A stretch of DNA of 64,000 bases, from contig NZ_CP172312.1 of assembly GCF_047946665.1 (NCBI RefSeq), forward strand, positions 3,038,001 through 3,102,000. The letters run 5' to 3'. Below the pieces are notes generated by a model. It worked only from the letters and a program-made list of their open reading frames with translations, had not been told where the DNA came from and did no database searches. Below, one piece after another: positions 34,632-44,232 of the stretch. The stretch's first letter is position 1; each line of letters begins with the position of its first letter. The position numbers were made by a program, and so were the translations under genes. The stretch comes from Allohahella sp002354735 (GTDB lineage: Bacteria; Pseudomonadota; Gammaproteobacteria; Pseudomonadales; Oleiphilaceae).

Positions 34632-35320
34632 GAGTAATCCTCTTCATGAAAGGCATTAAGTTTTTCGGGCCAGAAGGCGACGAAACCTGAGACCAGCATC
34701 CCGTTGATGACTCCCTCCGGCAACATGATCAGCGGCAGATAGCTGAGCAGCAAGGCATGATCACTACTCCAGACACGCTCACTCAGCATCCAGCAGGCAC
34801 CAAAAGCGGTCAGCATGCTGGCGCCGATCGCAAAACCTGCGCCCACAAAACCCGGGAGCATGATGAACAGGAAGAAGTTACCGTTCTGCGCCCCTTCGAC
34901 CTGGCTTTCAATCAGGCGTCTGTTCAGGTGGCGTTCGAGCTTCAGAAATAGCAACGTGACGGCAACGGGGACAAGCACTACGAAAGCGACTGTCATCGGT
35001 ATTGTCTCAAAACGGCCGACGCCAATCAAAGGGCCGATGAAGCAGGCCAGTATGCCTATCACTGAGGCGTACAGCCAATGAAACACCAGCACCAGCACAC
35101 TTATTCCCAGAAAATGGAATGCCAGACCAAGATCGGTCTCATATCGAATACGCCAGAGAATGAGCACAGCCAGCAAGGCACCACAGCACATGTGGAGAAA
35201 CTGGCTGTCCTGAAACCGGCTAAAACGGACGTTGGCGACGAGGAAAAACACGATGACCGCCAGCGCCAGCCATTGTAGACCAACCCAGAAGGGCAAACTC
35301 GACTGCGCCAGGCACTCCAT
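34628..35320 (-). CDS. CbiM-like (COG3235-type) polytopic membrane protein
   Basis: 230 residues with six or seven hydrophobic segments. It resembles the integral membrane component family of energy-coupling-factor cobalt/nickel transporters ('LPLIMLPEGVINGMLVSGFVAFWPEKL', 'GFVGAGFAIGASML'). No ATPase or biotin/cobalt partner is encoded nearby, so a transport role cannot be stated. Such a gene next to prfC and rimI is recurrent in pseudomonad-like genomes. It starts three bases after rimI and overlaps prfC by four bases. Confidence 0.65.
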   Translation of the reverse strand: MECLAQSSLPFWVGLQWLALAVIVFFLVANVRFSRFQDSQFLHMCCGALLAVLILWRIRYETDLGLAFHFLGISVLVLVFHWLYASVIGILACFIGPLIGVGRFETIPMTVAFVVLVPVAVTLLFLKLERHLNRRLIESQVEGAQNGNFFLFIMLPGFVGAGFAIGASMLTAFGACWMLSERVWSSDHALLLSYLPLIMLPEGVINGMLVSGFVAFWPEKLNAFHEEDYS

Positions 35321-35323
35321 GGC

Positions 35324-35782
35324 TCAGGTACCATCAACCTCGAGCTGAAGCCCCATCAGAATGGCGTCTTCGCGTCCGCCTGCCGAGGGATAATAGCCGT
35401 TGCGACGACCGATCTCGGCGTAGCCGGCAGAGTCATAGAGACGACGAGCGGGGGTATTGCTGGATCTGACCTCGAGAAATACGGTCGAAACTTTACGAAC
35501 TGTGAAGCGATCCTCCGCGAAGGCCATGAGCTGTGCACCGATGCCACGCCCCTGCAGCCCCGGTCGCACACAGATGTTGAGAATCTGCCCTTCGTCCAGA
35601 ATAATCTTCAGCACGAGGTGGCCTGCAATTTCGCCATCGGCCAGCAAGACCCAACATTCATCTGCGCCGTCCAGACAACCCATGAACGACTGCTCACTCC
35701 AGGGATGTGAGTAGGATTCGCGTTCGATGGCGAGAACTTGCGGCAGGTCGCGCTCATGCATCAGTCTGTAGTCGAGTTTCAT
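35324..35782 (-). CDS. rimI: Ribosomal protein S18 alanine N-acetyltransferase RimI
   Basis: 152-residue GNAT enzyme starting MKLDYRLMHERDLPQVLAIERESYSHPWSEQSF, the RimI N-terminal pattern. The acetyl-CoA loop is 'ICVRPGLQGRGIGAQLMAF', followed by 'VFLEVRSSNTPARRLYDSAGYAEIGRRNGYYP'. The open frame extends 45 codons upstream but overlaps the previous gene; this ATG lies four bases after that gene's stop. RimI acetylates the N-terminus of S18 (and in some bacteria acts on other proteins). Confidence 0.9.
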   Translation of the reverse strand: MKLDYRLMHERDLPQVLAIERESYSHPWSEQSFMGCLDGADECWVLLADGEIAGHLVLKIILDEGQILNICVRPGLQGRGIGAQLMAFAEDRFTVRKVSTVFLEVRSSNTPARRLYDSAGYAEIGRRNGYYPSAGGREDAILMGLQLEVDGT

Positions 35783-35786
35783 CAGG

Positions 35787-36689
35787 CTAGTTCCGCAGGG
35801 GCCCCGAGCGCCTGGTGAGCAACAGCAACACTGTTTGAACATCGCGTCTGAGACCAGCGTCCAGCAGGAGTGTGCGTAGCGGCGGTAGCAGTATGACCCG
35901 TGACCCCACCTGTCCAATCAGTCTATCGGCGCTCCGAAGCGTCTCCTCTGGCATGTCGAGAATTTCACGCCAAACAAGGCTATGTTCATCACTTCCAAGC
36001 GCGCCGACACCGTCACTGGCAACAGTTTCAGGCCCCACAAGTTCCGCAGTGAATAAAAGCGCCGGTCGCAATGGCGCATCAGTACTCAGCCGCTGCTCCG
36101 CCCATATTTCTGCAACGCGCTCCGTTATGCACCTTTGATACATGACAAACGGATCCGTATTGCCTAGCAAGCCCAGAACAGAGGGCTTGAGGGGTGGCCA
36201 GCCAAAAACGGTGGTCAGGCCCGGCTCATACTCGCGAGCGGAGTCACCGGCTGGTTCACCCCCTATTCCAAACTGCCCACATATCGACATGAACAAGGCT
36301 CGCTGGGACTTGTAACCAGATTCTTTCGACTCACCACTCAATACTGCAAACCAGTGTGGCCCAGTGGTATGACTGGTAACTACCGTGAAAGACTCGAGCG
36401 CTGGCTGATGCACCGGTTTGGATGCCGGGACACTTTCAGTTTTTAGCGCAGGCTTCGACCTTGCAGCCACAACGGCGACCTGCTCGCTGGGCGCATCAGC
36501 CACGATTGCCTGCCGAACTGCCGCAATTGATGACGATGGCGTGGGTCTGTTGACTGCCGCATCAGCTGGCCTGGACTGCGCACCCCGGCGGCGCCCTACA
36601 TACAGGTCTGCCCTAAGCACAGAGCCATCGATCCCGAGGGCAGCGAGACAACGTAATCGATGAGCCTCGTCAAGGGCGTAAGGGGTCAT
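35787..36689 (-). CDS. Uncharacterised protein at the holD position (HolD-like N-terminus)
   Basis: 300 residues, not confidently recognised. The N-terminal 'HRLRCLAALGIDGSVLRADL' resembles the start of proteins encoded upstream of rimI in pseudomonads and of the DNA polymerase III psi subunit (HolD), whose gene precedes rimI in E. coli. A Pro/Ala/Ser-rich linker (about 40-105) follows, then a mixed alpha/beta part with 'FAVLSGESKESGYKSQRALFMSICGQFGIG' and a Leu/Arg-rich end. The start is the ATG at 36687-36689, six bases after leuA; TTG and GTG alternatives lie just upstream. Role by synteny only. Confidence 0.6.
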   Translation of the reverse strand: MTPYALDEAHRLRCLAALGIDGSVLRADLYVGRRRGAQSRPADAAVNRPTPSSSIAAVRQAIVADAPSEQVAVVAARSKPALKTESVPASKPVHQPALESFTVVTSHTTGPHWFAVLSGESKESGYKSQRALFMSICGQFGIGGEPAGDSAREYEPGLTTVFGWPPLKPSVLGLLGNTDPFVMYQRCITERVAEIWAEQRLSTDAPLRPALLFTAELVGPETVASDGVGALGSDEHSLVWREILDMPEETLRSADRLIGQVGSRVILLPPLRTLLLDAGLRRDVQTVLLLLTRRSGPLRN

Positions 36690-36694
36690 CACCG

Positions 36695-38254
36695 TCAAAC
36701 CTGACTCTGAGGATGAGCCTTGCGTTCCCCATTCAGGACGATATTGAGCGCATGGATATAAGCCTTCGCCGAAGCAATGACAATATCGGTATCGGCGCCG
36801 ACGCCGTTGACGATCCGGCCATCCAGTTCGACGCGAACAGTAACCTCACCCTGTGCATCGATACCCTGGGTCACGTTGTTGACCGAGTACAGCTGCAGCA
36901 TCAGGCCAGAATTCACAATCATCTCGATGGCGCTATAGGTCGCGTCAACAGGACCACCGCCCACCGCAAGCGCCGACCTTTCCTCACCGTCGACGGTCAT
37001 GACGATCTTGGCCTCCGGAGTGGCTCCTGTTTCGGAGCAGACGCGCAGACTGACCAGCCGGAAGCGCTCTTCACCCGCAGCACTCTGGGTATCACTCACT
37101 ATGGCCTGCAGGTCGGCATCGAAAATTTCGTGCTTCTTGTCCGCGAGATTCTTGAAACGGGCGAATGCTTCGTTCAGTTCAGCATCGGAGCTGAAGCTGT
37201 AGCCGAGATCGTGCAGTCTGGTCTTGAAGGCATTGCGGCCGGAGTGCTTGCCAAGTACAAGACTGTTGGCATGCCAGCCGACATCTTCCGCCTTCATGAT
37301 CTCGTAGGTTTCACGGTGTTTGATCACGCCGTCCTGGTGAATGCCGGACTCATGCGCGAAGGCATTGGCGCCGACGATAGCCTTGTTGGGCTGAACCGGG
37401 AAACCCGTCACCGTCGAAACCAGTTTGGATGCCGGAACGATCTGTCTGGTGTCGATCCTGGTGGCCAGATCAAAGAGGTCAGGTCGCGTACGCACGGCCA
37501 TAACCACCTCTTCGAGTGCAGCATTGCCGGCGCGCTCGCCGAGACCATTGATAGTGCACTCCACCTGACGGGCACCATTACTCACTGCCGCGAGTGAGTT
37601 CGCCACCGCCAGCCCCAGATCGTTATGACAGTGGCAAGAGAAGATGGCCTTCGAGGCGTTTGGCACGCGCTCCATCAACGTCCTTATTAGCAGACCGAAC
37701 TGTTCCGGAATCGCATAGCCGACGGTATCCGGGATATTGATAGTGCGTGCGCCAGCATCGATTGTGGCCTCGATGATCCGACAAAGGAAGTCCAGCTCCG
37801 AACGACCAGCATCTTCACAGCTAAACTCGACGTCAGCCACCAGGTTCCGGGCCAGGCCAACCGCTCTCACCGCCTGCTCTATGACGGCTTCCGGCTGCAT
37901 CTGAAGCTTGTACTTCATATGGATCGGTGAGGTAGCTATAAAGGTGTGGATTCGGCCTGAAGCTGCCGGCTGCAGGGCCCGTGCAGCACTCTCGATATCT
38001 TTATCGAGCGCTCGGGACAAACTGCAAACCGTAGAGTCACGAACTGCCTCGGCAATCATGCGTACGGCTTCAAAGTCGTCGGGGCTTGCGACTGCAAAGC
38101 CAGCCTCGATGACATCGACCTTCATCTTTTCCAGCGCCTTGGCAATCCGGAGCTTCTCGACCTTCGTCATCGAGGCGCCTGGACTCTGTTCCCCATCGCG
38201 GAGCGTGGTGTCGAAGATGATGAGTCTGTCTTGAGCTGAAGCATTCGAATTCAT
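36695..38254 (-). CDS. leuA: 2-isopropylmalate synthase
   Basis: First committed enzyme of leucine synthesis, condensing acetyl-CoA with 2-ketoisovalerate. 519 residues: TIM barrel with 'FDTTLRDGEQSPGASM', metal-binding 'SCHCHNDLGLAVANSLAAV', 'NGLGERAGNAALEEVVM', 'HESGIHQDGVIKHRETYEIM', then the C-terminal allosteric (leucine-binding) domain from about residue 390. It is the long, LeuA type 1 form. It heads a tightly spaced series leuA-holD-like-rimI-cbiM-like-prfC-tatD, so may be cotranscribed with genes unrelated to leucine. Confidence 0.96.
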   Translation of the reverse strand: MNSNASAQDRLIIFDTTLRDGEQSPGASMTKVEKLRIAKALEKMKVDVIEAGFAVASPDDFEAVRMIAEAVRDSTVCSLSRALDKDIESAARALQPAASGRIHTFIATSPIHMKYKLQMQPEAVIEQAVRAVGLARNLVADVEFSCEDAGRSELDFLCRIIEATIDAGARTINIPDTVGYAIPEQFGLLIRTLMERVPNASKAIFSCHCHNDLGLAVANSLAAVSNGARQVECTINGLGERAGNAALEEVVMAVRTRPDLFDLATRIDTRQIVPASKLVSTVTGFPVQPNKAIVGANAFAHESGIHQDGVIKHRETYEIMKAEDVGWHANSLVLGKHSGRNAFKTRLHDLGYSFSSDAELNEAFARFKNLADKKHEIFDADLQAIVSDTQSAAGEERFRLVSLRVCSETGATPEAKIVMTVDGEERSALAVGGGPVDATYSAIEMIVNSGLMLQLYSVNNVTQGIDAQGEVTVRVELDGRIVNGVGADTDIVIASAKAYIHALNIVLNGERKAHPQSQV

Positions 38255-38294
38255 GAGAGCCTACCTGCGAGCGACTGGCGAAGCCTAGCCGAAC

Positions 38295-38323
38295 ACTATA
38301 AAACAGATCGAAAATCGGCACAA
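38295..38323 (-). promoter_or_regulatory. Putative sigma70 promoter of leuA
   Basis: Minus-strand TTGTGC (plus GCACAA, 38318-38323), 17-base spacer, TATAGT (plus ACTATA, 38295-38300), about 45 bases before the leuA ATG. The leader is too short for a peptide attenuator. Confidence 0.55.
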
Positions 38324-38349
38324 AGATCTTCGGGCAATCGATACCCCCA

Positions 38350-39360
38350 CTACAGCATGCCCTCCTGACGGAACCAGACGAGGGTTCTGTCCACCATTTC
38401 CTCCACACTCAGTTCCGCCTTGAAGCCGAATTCCCTTTCGGCACGGGTGCCGTTGAGGAACTGCCCGGACCCTAGAACCGCAAGCATGGTTTCGCTCAGC
38501 TCAGGCTCCGGTCCTTTGAGATATGTATGGCGAAACGACTGGACTTTCGAAAGTACTCGCGCCAGCGGCATTGGCAACGCAAAACGAGGTGGTTTGACCC
38601 CTGCTCGTTTGGCTATGAGCGGCACGAGGTCGTGAAGCGCAATGTTATGCCCTGTAAGCAGGTAGCGCTGCCCTGGTTTACCGTGCAGACAAGCTTGCAG
38701 CAAACCACGTCCGGCATCCCGGCCTGCGATGACATTGCGCTGACCATCGATGTAGGCAGGCATGGCACGCTTTGCTACCTTGAGCACCAGTGCGCCCGTG
38801 GTCGGTCCATAGTCAAACTCTCCGAATGTCATCGACGGAATGCCGATCACGATGGGGAGGCCATCCTGCCCTGCTCCACGCGCCATGCGGTCCATTAGCC
38901 ATTTGACCTGGACGTAGGGATTAGTGTCGTCTGGCGGTTGATCACTCACCTGGGACTCATCTGCGATTCCCGACTCAGCTTTTGTCAGGGCAATTGCAGC
39001 CCCCAGATACAGCGCTTTCGGCACGCCTGAACCAGCGACCGCAGCCAGAAAATTCGCCATCTGAGACCGTGCGATGTCCAGTTCTTCGTTCAGGGGCTTC
39101 GGGGTGGTGGGATAATAAGATGCACAGTTCATGACAGCATCGAGACCTTCTACGGCACTTTGCAGCTGTGACCGATTGTTGAGATCAGCCACGCTGGTAC
39201 TGATCCTTGGATCATCCCGACACTGCAGTTTGGAAAGATCCGACCCTGCCCTGTGAATGACGCGGACAAGATGCCCCTCTGCCAACGCAGCATTGACCGC
39301 ATGCTGTCCGAGTAGGCCTGTTGCGCCGATGATACCGATTGAGGCTGACATCCTGTTCAT
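38350..39360 (-). CDS. NAD(P)-dependent epimerase/dehydratase (extended SDR)
   Basis: 336 residues with the Rossmann motif 'IGIIGATGLLGQHAV' and the active-site pair in 'PYVQVKWLMDR' (YxxxK). The general pattern ('MNCASYYP', 'RDAGRGLLQACLHGKPGQRYLLTGHNIALHDL') is that of dihydroflavonol-4-reductase-like and HpnA-like SDRs. The substrate cannot be assigned; neighbours give no pathway hint. Two nearby ATGs (39358-39360 and 39349-39351) are possible; neither has ideal spacing to GGAG. Confidence 0.8.
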   Translation of the reverse strand: MNRMSASIGIIGATGLLGQHAVNAALAEGHLVRVIHRAGSDLSKLQCRDDPRISTSVADLNNRSQLQSAVEGLDAVMNCASYYPTTPKPLNEELDIARSQMANFLAAVAGSGVPKALYLGAAIALTKAESGIADESQVSDQPPDDTNPYVQVKWLMDRMARGAGQDGLPIVIGIPSMTFGEFDYGPTTGALVLKVAKRAMPAYIDGQRNVIAGRDAGRGLLQACLHGKPGQRYLLTGHNIALHDLVPLIAKRAGVKPPRFALPMPLARVLSKVQSFRHTYLKGPEPELSETMLAVLGSGQFLNGTRAEREFGFKAELSVEEMVDRTLVWFRQEGML

Positions 39361-39575
39361 TTCTCCATAGATAGTTAGTGATCACAGACTGTACGTAGCC
39401 TTTCAGAAATTGCTCCAGCTTCGTGCTTAAACCACCGGATTCAATGGCAGCACGCCGATCGCCAGCGGCTGCGCCCCAACAGGGAGCCAATCCCTGGCCG
39501 GGAGTGAGCCTTCGTCAGCAGTTGCCCGTACCGAAAGCATCATCATCTTCACGGATACAGGCAGGGAGATTTTCT

Positions 39576-40538
39576 GTGGCAACTCATCAGGCACACGCTG
39601 ATCATGGTCGTGAGGCTTCGTCTCCGACCGAAATCTCAAAATCGGGCTGGAAAGATATCCTTGTACGCACCTGGAAAGAAAAGGCGAACGACAACCTCGG
39701 CTTGGTAGCGGCTGGCGTGGCGTTCTATTTTCTTCTGGCCGTATTTCCGGCGATTGGGGCGTTCATCTCGATTTACGGGCTCATGTATGACCCGGCAGAA
39801 GCCCAGCAACAGATGAGTGACGTCATGGCGGTGATGCCCGCCGAGGCAAGGGACATTCTGCAGGAGCAGATACAGCAACTCGCGCAGCGGGGCGGCGGCA
39901 CACTAGGCCTCAGCGCAGTGATCGGCATACTGCTGGCTATCTGGAGCTCCATGAAGGGCACGAGTGCCTTGATGACGGCGCTGAACATCGTATATGACGA
40001 GCAAGAAGACCGAGGATTCGTCTACCTCAAGTTCGTCACCTTCCTGATCACGTTTGGCGCATTCGTATTTGTGGCGGCGTCGCTCGCGCTCATTGCCGCA
40101 GCGCCTGCAGTGTTGGAGCATATGGGACTCGGCAACTGGGTTGAAACGGCCATTCAGTACGCGCGCTGGCCAGTACTTGCGTTACTGTTCATGTTCCTGC
40201 TGGCAGTGCTCTACCGCTTTGCTCCGTCCCGATCCGCCCCCAAATGGCGCTGGGTTACGCTCGGGTCTGTCACTGGCACGATACTGTGGATTGTCGGCTC
40301 ATTGCTCTTTTCATGGTACGCCTCCAACTTCGGCAGTTACAACGAGACCTTCGGCTCGCTTGGTGCGGTCATCCTGCTGCTCATGTGGTTCTACATCACA
40401 GCTTTCATCATACTGCTGAGTGGTGAACTCAACGCCGAAGTTGAACATCAGACGAAAAAGGATACGACGTCAGATCGGAAGGAGCCGATGGGGCAGCGTG
40501 ATGCCTACGTAGCCGATACCGTAGGCGAAAGACACTAG
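39576..40538 (+). CDS. YihY/BrkB family membrane protein
   Basis: 320 residues from a GTG start with AGGGAG seven bases upstream. The frame is open 51 codons further, but that part is Ser/Pro/Arg-rich and lacks family features. Six hydrophobic segments; family blocks are 'NLGLVAAGVAFYFLLAVFPAIGAFISIYGL', 'ILLAIWSSMKGTSALMTALNIVYDE' and 'GSLLFSWYASNFGSYNETFGSLGAVILLLMWFYITAFIILLSGELNAE'. The family was once annotated as ribonuclease BN, which was an error; its function is unknown. It is divergent from the SDR gene and convergent with the antiporter gene. Confidence 0.9.
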   Translation: MATHQAHADHGREASSPTEISKSGWKDILVRTWKEKANDNLGLVAAGVAFYFLLAVFPAIGAFISIYGLMYDPAEAQQQMSDVMAVMPAEARDILQEQIQQLAQRGGGTLGLSAVIGILLAIWSSMKGTSALMTALNIVYDEQEDRGFVYLKFVTFLITFGAFVFVAASLALIAAAPAVLEHMGLGNWVETAIQYARWPVLALLFMFLLAVLYRFAPSRSAPKWRWVTLGSVTGTILWIVGSLLFSWYASNFGSYNETFGSLGAVILLLMWFYITAFIILLSGELNAEVEHQTKKDTTSDRKEPMGQRDAYVADTVGERH

Positions 40539-40573
40539 GGCGCCTGACCCAGTTCTCATCGAAGCCGGGGGCG

Positions 40574-42292
40574 TCAGTCGTCCCGGCTGAGCTTCAGACC
40601 GACCTTGGTGACAAGGTCGCCTTCTACGGCTCGCACCGTCAGCAGAATGCTGCCGAGATCGAGCCGATCACCTACCACTGGGTGGCCACGTTTTTCCTCC
40701 GCAAAACAATCGGACAGGCTCATGTGAGGCTGGAACTGGTCGACCTTGAAGCCGTAAACCATTTGAACATCACCGAGCGTAGCCTGTCCTTCGAGCAGAA
40801 ACTCACCGAAGAAGCGGCGATCCGACAGTCGCTCTGGCGGTTCAGATCCACCGAGGACTTTGGTGACAGCGCTGACCTGCTCATGCGTGGAGAACACGGC
40901 TAACACATCACCCTCCTGAACCTCGTCGCCAGCCTCACAGCTGTGGACCAGGCCTTTGCGGAACAGACCGGCAAGTAGGGTTTGCTCCGGCAGGTGGAGC
41001 TTCGACACCGGCACAGGTCTGGTCCAGCGCTTGCCCTTCAGGGGGATAAGCAGGAGCTCGTGATCGCCAGTTTCAACCCGGTTCAGTGGTATGCGCAACT
41101 TGGACTCTGGTGGCTTCGGTACCTCGAGTTTCAACTTTCGCGCCAAAGGCGCGAGGGTCGAGCCCTGCAGGATGAGACTGACCATCACCACGACGAACGC
41201 GACTTCGAAGATGATATTCGCGCCCGGCAGACCTGCCATGAACGGAAACAGGGCCAGCACGATCGGCACCGCCCCCCTCAGGCCAACCCAGCCTATAAAG
41301 ATGTGCTCACGCCTGGAAAATCCGAAGGGCAGCAGAGAAATGAACGTAGCGAGGGGGCGAGCAAGGAGGATAAGGACCAGTGATAGCACCAGGGCCAGTG
41401 GCGCGCTCTCGAGTAGCTGCGAAGGTGTGACCAGCAGGCCCAGCAAAAGGAAAAGAATCAGCTGCGCCAACCAGGCAAGGCCGTCGTGAATCTGCAGAAT
41501 CGAAGGCATCATTCGCACCTTTCGGCTCGCAATCACGATGCCCATGAGGTAAACCGCCAGAAAACCGCTGCCGTTGATCAGGTTGGTCGCACTGAATAGC
41601 GTGATGCCACTGGTGACGACGAGCAGCGGATACATCGCCGGCACGAGGTTCACCATGTTCAAAAGCCGAGCCATGATCAGGCCACCACCGAGTCCCGCTA
41701 GCGTGCCCAGACCGAATTGTTGGACCAACATCAGTAGCGCAGTCCAGATGGTACTGTCGCCATCCTCCTGAATAAAGCCTATCAGTAGTAGCGTCAGAAA
41801 TATCGCCATTGGATCGTTGCTGCCTGACTCTATCTCGAGCGTGGCTTCGACACGTTCGTTGATGGTGAGCCCTCTGCCCTGCAAGAGGGAGAACACTGCG
41901 GCTGCGTCAGTCGAGGAGATGATCGCGCCAATAAGCAGACCAAACAGTATCGGCAGATCGAAGAGCCATACCGCTGCCAAACCGCAAACTGTCGCAGTAA
42001 TAACAACGCCAAGTGTGGCCAGCAGCAAAGCAGGTTTCAGACCGACACGAAATGATTCAACGCGGGTCCTCATGCCACCATCGAGGAGAATGATGGCAAG
42101 CGCCAGGTTGCCGACAATAAACGCAGTGTCGACATCGCTGAAGTAGATCTGCCCGGGGCCCTCTTCGCCTGCCAGCATTCCCACGCCCAGGAACAGCAGG
42201 AGTACCGGCATACCGATGCGGGATGACAACGGTGTAACCAGAATGCTGACCATCACGAGGGCAGCACCCACCAGTAACCAACCCATGTCCAT
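40574..42292 (-). CDS. cvrA: Potassium/proton antiporter of the CPA1 family (CvrA/NhaP2 type)
   Basis: 572 residues. About 12 membrane helices (residues 1-385) with CPA1 motifs such as 'IISSTDAAAVFSLLQGRGL' and 'EIESGSNDPMAIFLTLLLIGF' (the ND pair of the ion site) and 'WVGLRGAVPIVLALFPF'. The cytoplasmic C-terminus has a TrkA-C/RCK_C domain ('ETGDHELLLIPLKGKRWTRPVPVSKLHLPEQTLLAGLFR') and an end domain. Length and domain order match E. coli CvrA and Vibrio NhaP2, which export K+ in exchange for H+. Ion specificity is inferred from the family. Confidence 0.85.
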   Translation of the reverse strand: MDMGWLLVGAALVMVSILVTPLSSRIGMPVLLLFLGVGMLAGEEGPGQIYFSDVDTAFIVGNLALAIILLDGGMRTRVESFRVGLKPALLLATLGVVITATVCGLAAVWLFDLPILFGLLIGAIISSTDAAAVFSLLQGRGLTINERVEATLEIESGSNDPMAIFLTLLLIGFIQEDGDSTIWTALLMLVQQFGLGTLAGLGGGLIMARLLNMVNLVPAMYPLLVVTSGITLFSATNLINGSGFLAVYLMGIVIASRKVRMMPSILQIHDGLAWLAQLILFLLLGLLVTPSQLLESAPLALVLSLVLILLARPLATFISLLPFGFSRREHIFIGWVGLRGAVPIVLALFPFMAGLPGANIIFEVAFVVVMVSLILQGSTLAPLARKLKLEVPKPPESKLRIPLNRVETGDHELLLIPLKGKRWTRPVPVSKLHLPEQTLLAGLFRKGLVHSCEAGDEVQEGDVLAVFSTHEQVSAVTKVLGGSEPPERLSDRRFFGEFLLEGQATLGDVQMVYGFKVDQFQPHMSLSDCFAEEKRGHPVVGDRLDLGSILLTVRAVEGDLVTKVGLKLSRDD

Positions 42293-42408
42293 GCGCGTTG
42301 CTAACCTTCTGAATCAGTGAAGTTCCGGGATGGCATCCCGCTTTTGCTCCATCTTACATAAGGTAGCTGCCTGCGACACTCACGCCACACAGTGAAGACA
42401 AGATTTTT

Positions 42409-44232
42409 TTATCCAGTTCGGCTGGTCAGATAGGCCCGCCATCCGCCGAGAGCGGTAATATCTTCAGCATCCTCGATCGCATACGGCTCACAGATGAAGC
42501 TGCAGAGCCAACGGCCATCCTCTAGTTCGACCTTGCCAATACCAAGTGGTGCAGGGATATTGGCGACAAAGCTGCCGAATGCCTCGGTGGGTACCGACCA
42601 GACTTCCACTTCGATTCTGGCGCCTGAATTCGTATCCCGGATCAACCCCGGACGAAATGGCGGGCCACCGGCGAGGGCGTACATCCGGTAAGCTGCTGCA
42701 GTGGTTGTGCTCTCCACCAGCCTACCCCCGCGCTCCGTTAGCTGCCAATTGAGTGGCAGGCCCTGGAGATGAGCGCCGCAGACGACAAGCTCGATGGCCC
42801 GGGTATCGCAAACTGGGGCGGATGCCACCGGGCTATCCGCGAGTTTACTGTTGCTGTCACCCATGCCGAGCGGCAGACCCAGCGCCTGTTGGATACGGTT
42901 AGCAATCGACAGCAACGCACGATCGCTATCGCGTTGACCCGCAAGCGTGATACCGAACGGCAGGCTCTGATTCGTGAACGCTGTCGGCACAGCCACAGCA
43001 GCAAGATCGAGCAGGTTCATGAAATTGGTGTAGTACCCAAGCTCGCTGTTGCAGCTGATAGGTTCCGCGAGCATTTCTTCTATCGTGTGGAGTTTGCCAG
43101 CCGTTGGCATCAGCAGACAGTCGATGTCAGCCAGCGCAGCATCACAACGCTGCTTCAGAGCCTTCAATCGATACTGCGCAGCGAACAGATCGAGCGCGCT
43201 GTTTCGCCCCCCTGGTTCGATGATCTGCCGAATTACAGGCAATACCGCCTCCGGTTGCGTCTCAAGTAGAGACTGGATAGCCAGGTAGCGCTCACTCACC
43301 CACGGCCCTTCGTACAGCAGGCGCGCGGCTTCATCAAATGAGGAATAGTCGATTTCGACGAAGTTGAAACCATGGCTGGCCAACTGTGAGAGCGTGGACT
43401 CATAGGCCGCCTGATAAGCCCTGTCCCCAAAGAAACGTAGCTGTGCGGCAGGAATGACCCCAACTCTCAGGGGCCCCTTGCGAAGCCCGTACTGGCGAGA
43501 CTGGTTGTAGTAAGGATTCAGCCGGCTGTAGCCGTCCTGCGGATCGAATCCCTCCGCCCACGAGAGCACCGTATTGGCATCATCAGTGGTCAGCGCGAAG
43601 ATACTGATACAATCGAGACTGCGGCAGGCCGGCACGAGGCCGCTAGCGGACAGCAAACCCCTCGATGGCTTGAGGCCGACCAGATTGTTGAAACAGGCAG
43701 GCACCCTGCCCGAGCCGGCGGTATCGGTTCCCAGGCTGAAACTGGAGAGACCTAAGGCGACAGCCACGGCAGAACCAGAGCTCGATCCGCCACTGATGAA
43801 GTTCTTGTCGAAGGCATTCTTGCAGGCACCATAGGGTGAGCGAGTACCATTCAGGCCGGTTGCGAACTGGTCCAGGTTGGTCTTGCCCACAGGAATGGCA
43901 CCGGCATCGAGGAGCTGCCTGACCACCTGTGCCGATCTGTCAGGTACATATTCGAACGCCTCACAACCAGCCGTCGTAGGGATACCAGCCAGATCGATAT
44001 TGTCCTTGATCGCAAACGGCACGCCCCAGAGCGGATGGTCCTCAAAGGATTTCGCTTTCAGTTCATCGATATATGGCTGCTGCTCGTCCGCGCTCAGCAA
44101 ATGTATCCATATGTTGTGATCGGCGTAACTGGCAGCACGCTTCCTAATGTTCGCCATGAGTGTCTGCGGCGTCAACCCACCACTCTGATAGGCCTTGTGC
44201 AGGGCCTGGATGGTCATATTCTGGGGCAGCAT
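42409..44232 (-). CDS. atzF: Allophanate hydrolase
   Basis: Hydrolyses allophanate to ammonia and CO2, the last step of urea- or guanidine-carboxylase pathways. 607 residues: amidase-signature domain with the Ser-cisSer-Lys triad visible as K76 ('FAIKDNIDLAG'), the 'GGSSSGSA' loop (148-155) and S174 ('DTAGSGRVPA'). The C-terminal domain (about 480-607, 'RAIELVVCGAHLQGLPLNWQLTERGG') is typical of full-length AtzF and decarboxylates the intermediate. The ATG follows the stop of the carboxylase gene with no gap (TGAATG). Last gene of the guanidine operon. Confidence 0.95.
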   Translation of the reverse strand: MLPQNMTIQALHKAYQSGGLTPQTLMANIRKRAASYADHNIWIHLLSADEQQPYIDELKAKSFEDHPLWGVPFAIKDNIDLAGIPTTAGCEAFEYVPDRSAQVVRQLLDAGAIPVGKTNLDQFATGLNGTRSPYGACKNAFDKNFISGGSSSGSAVAVALGLSSFSLGTDTAGSGRVPACFNNLVGLKPSRGLLSASGLVPACRSLDCISIFALTTDDANTVLSWAEGFDPQDGYSRLNPYYNQSRQYGLRKGPLRVGVIPAAQLRFFGDRAYQAAYESTLSQLASHGFNFVEIDYSSFDEAARLLYEGPWVSERYLAIQSLLETQPEAVLPVIRQIIEPGGRNSALDLFAAQYRLKALKQRCDAALADIDCLLMPTAGKLHTIEEMLAEPISCNSELGYYTNFMNLLDLAAVAVPTAFTNQSLPFGITLAGQRDSDRALLSIANRIQQALGLPLGMGDSNSKLADSPVASAPVCDTRAIELVVCGAHLQGLPLNWQLTERGGRLVESTTTAAAYRMYALAGGPPFRPGLIRDTNSGARIEVEVWSVPTEAFGSFVANIPAPLGIGKVELEDGRWLCSFICEPYAIEDAEDITALGGWRAYLTSRTG

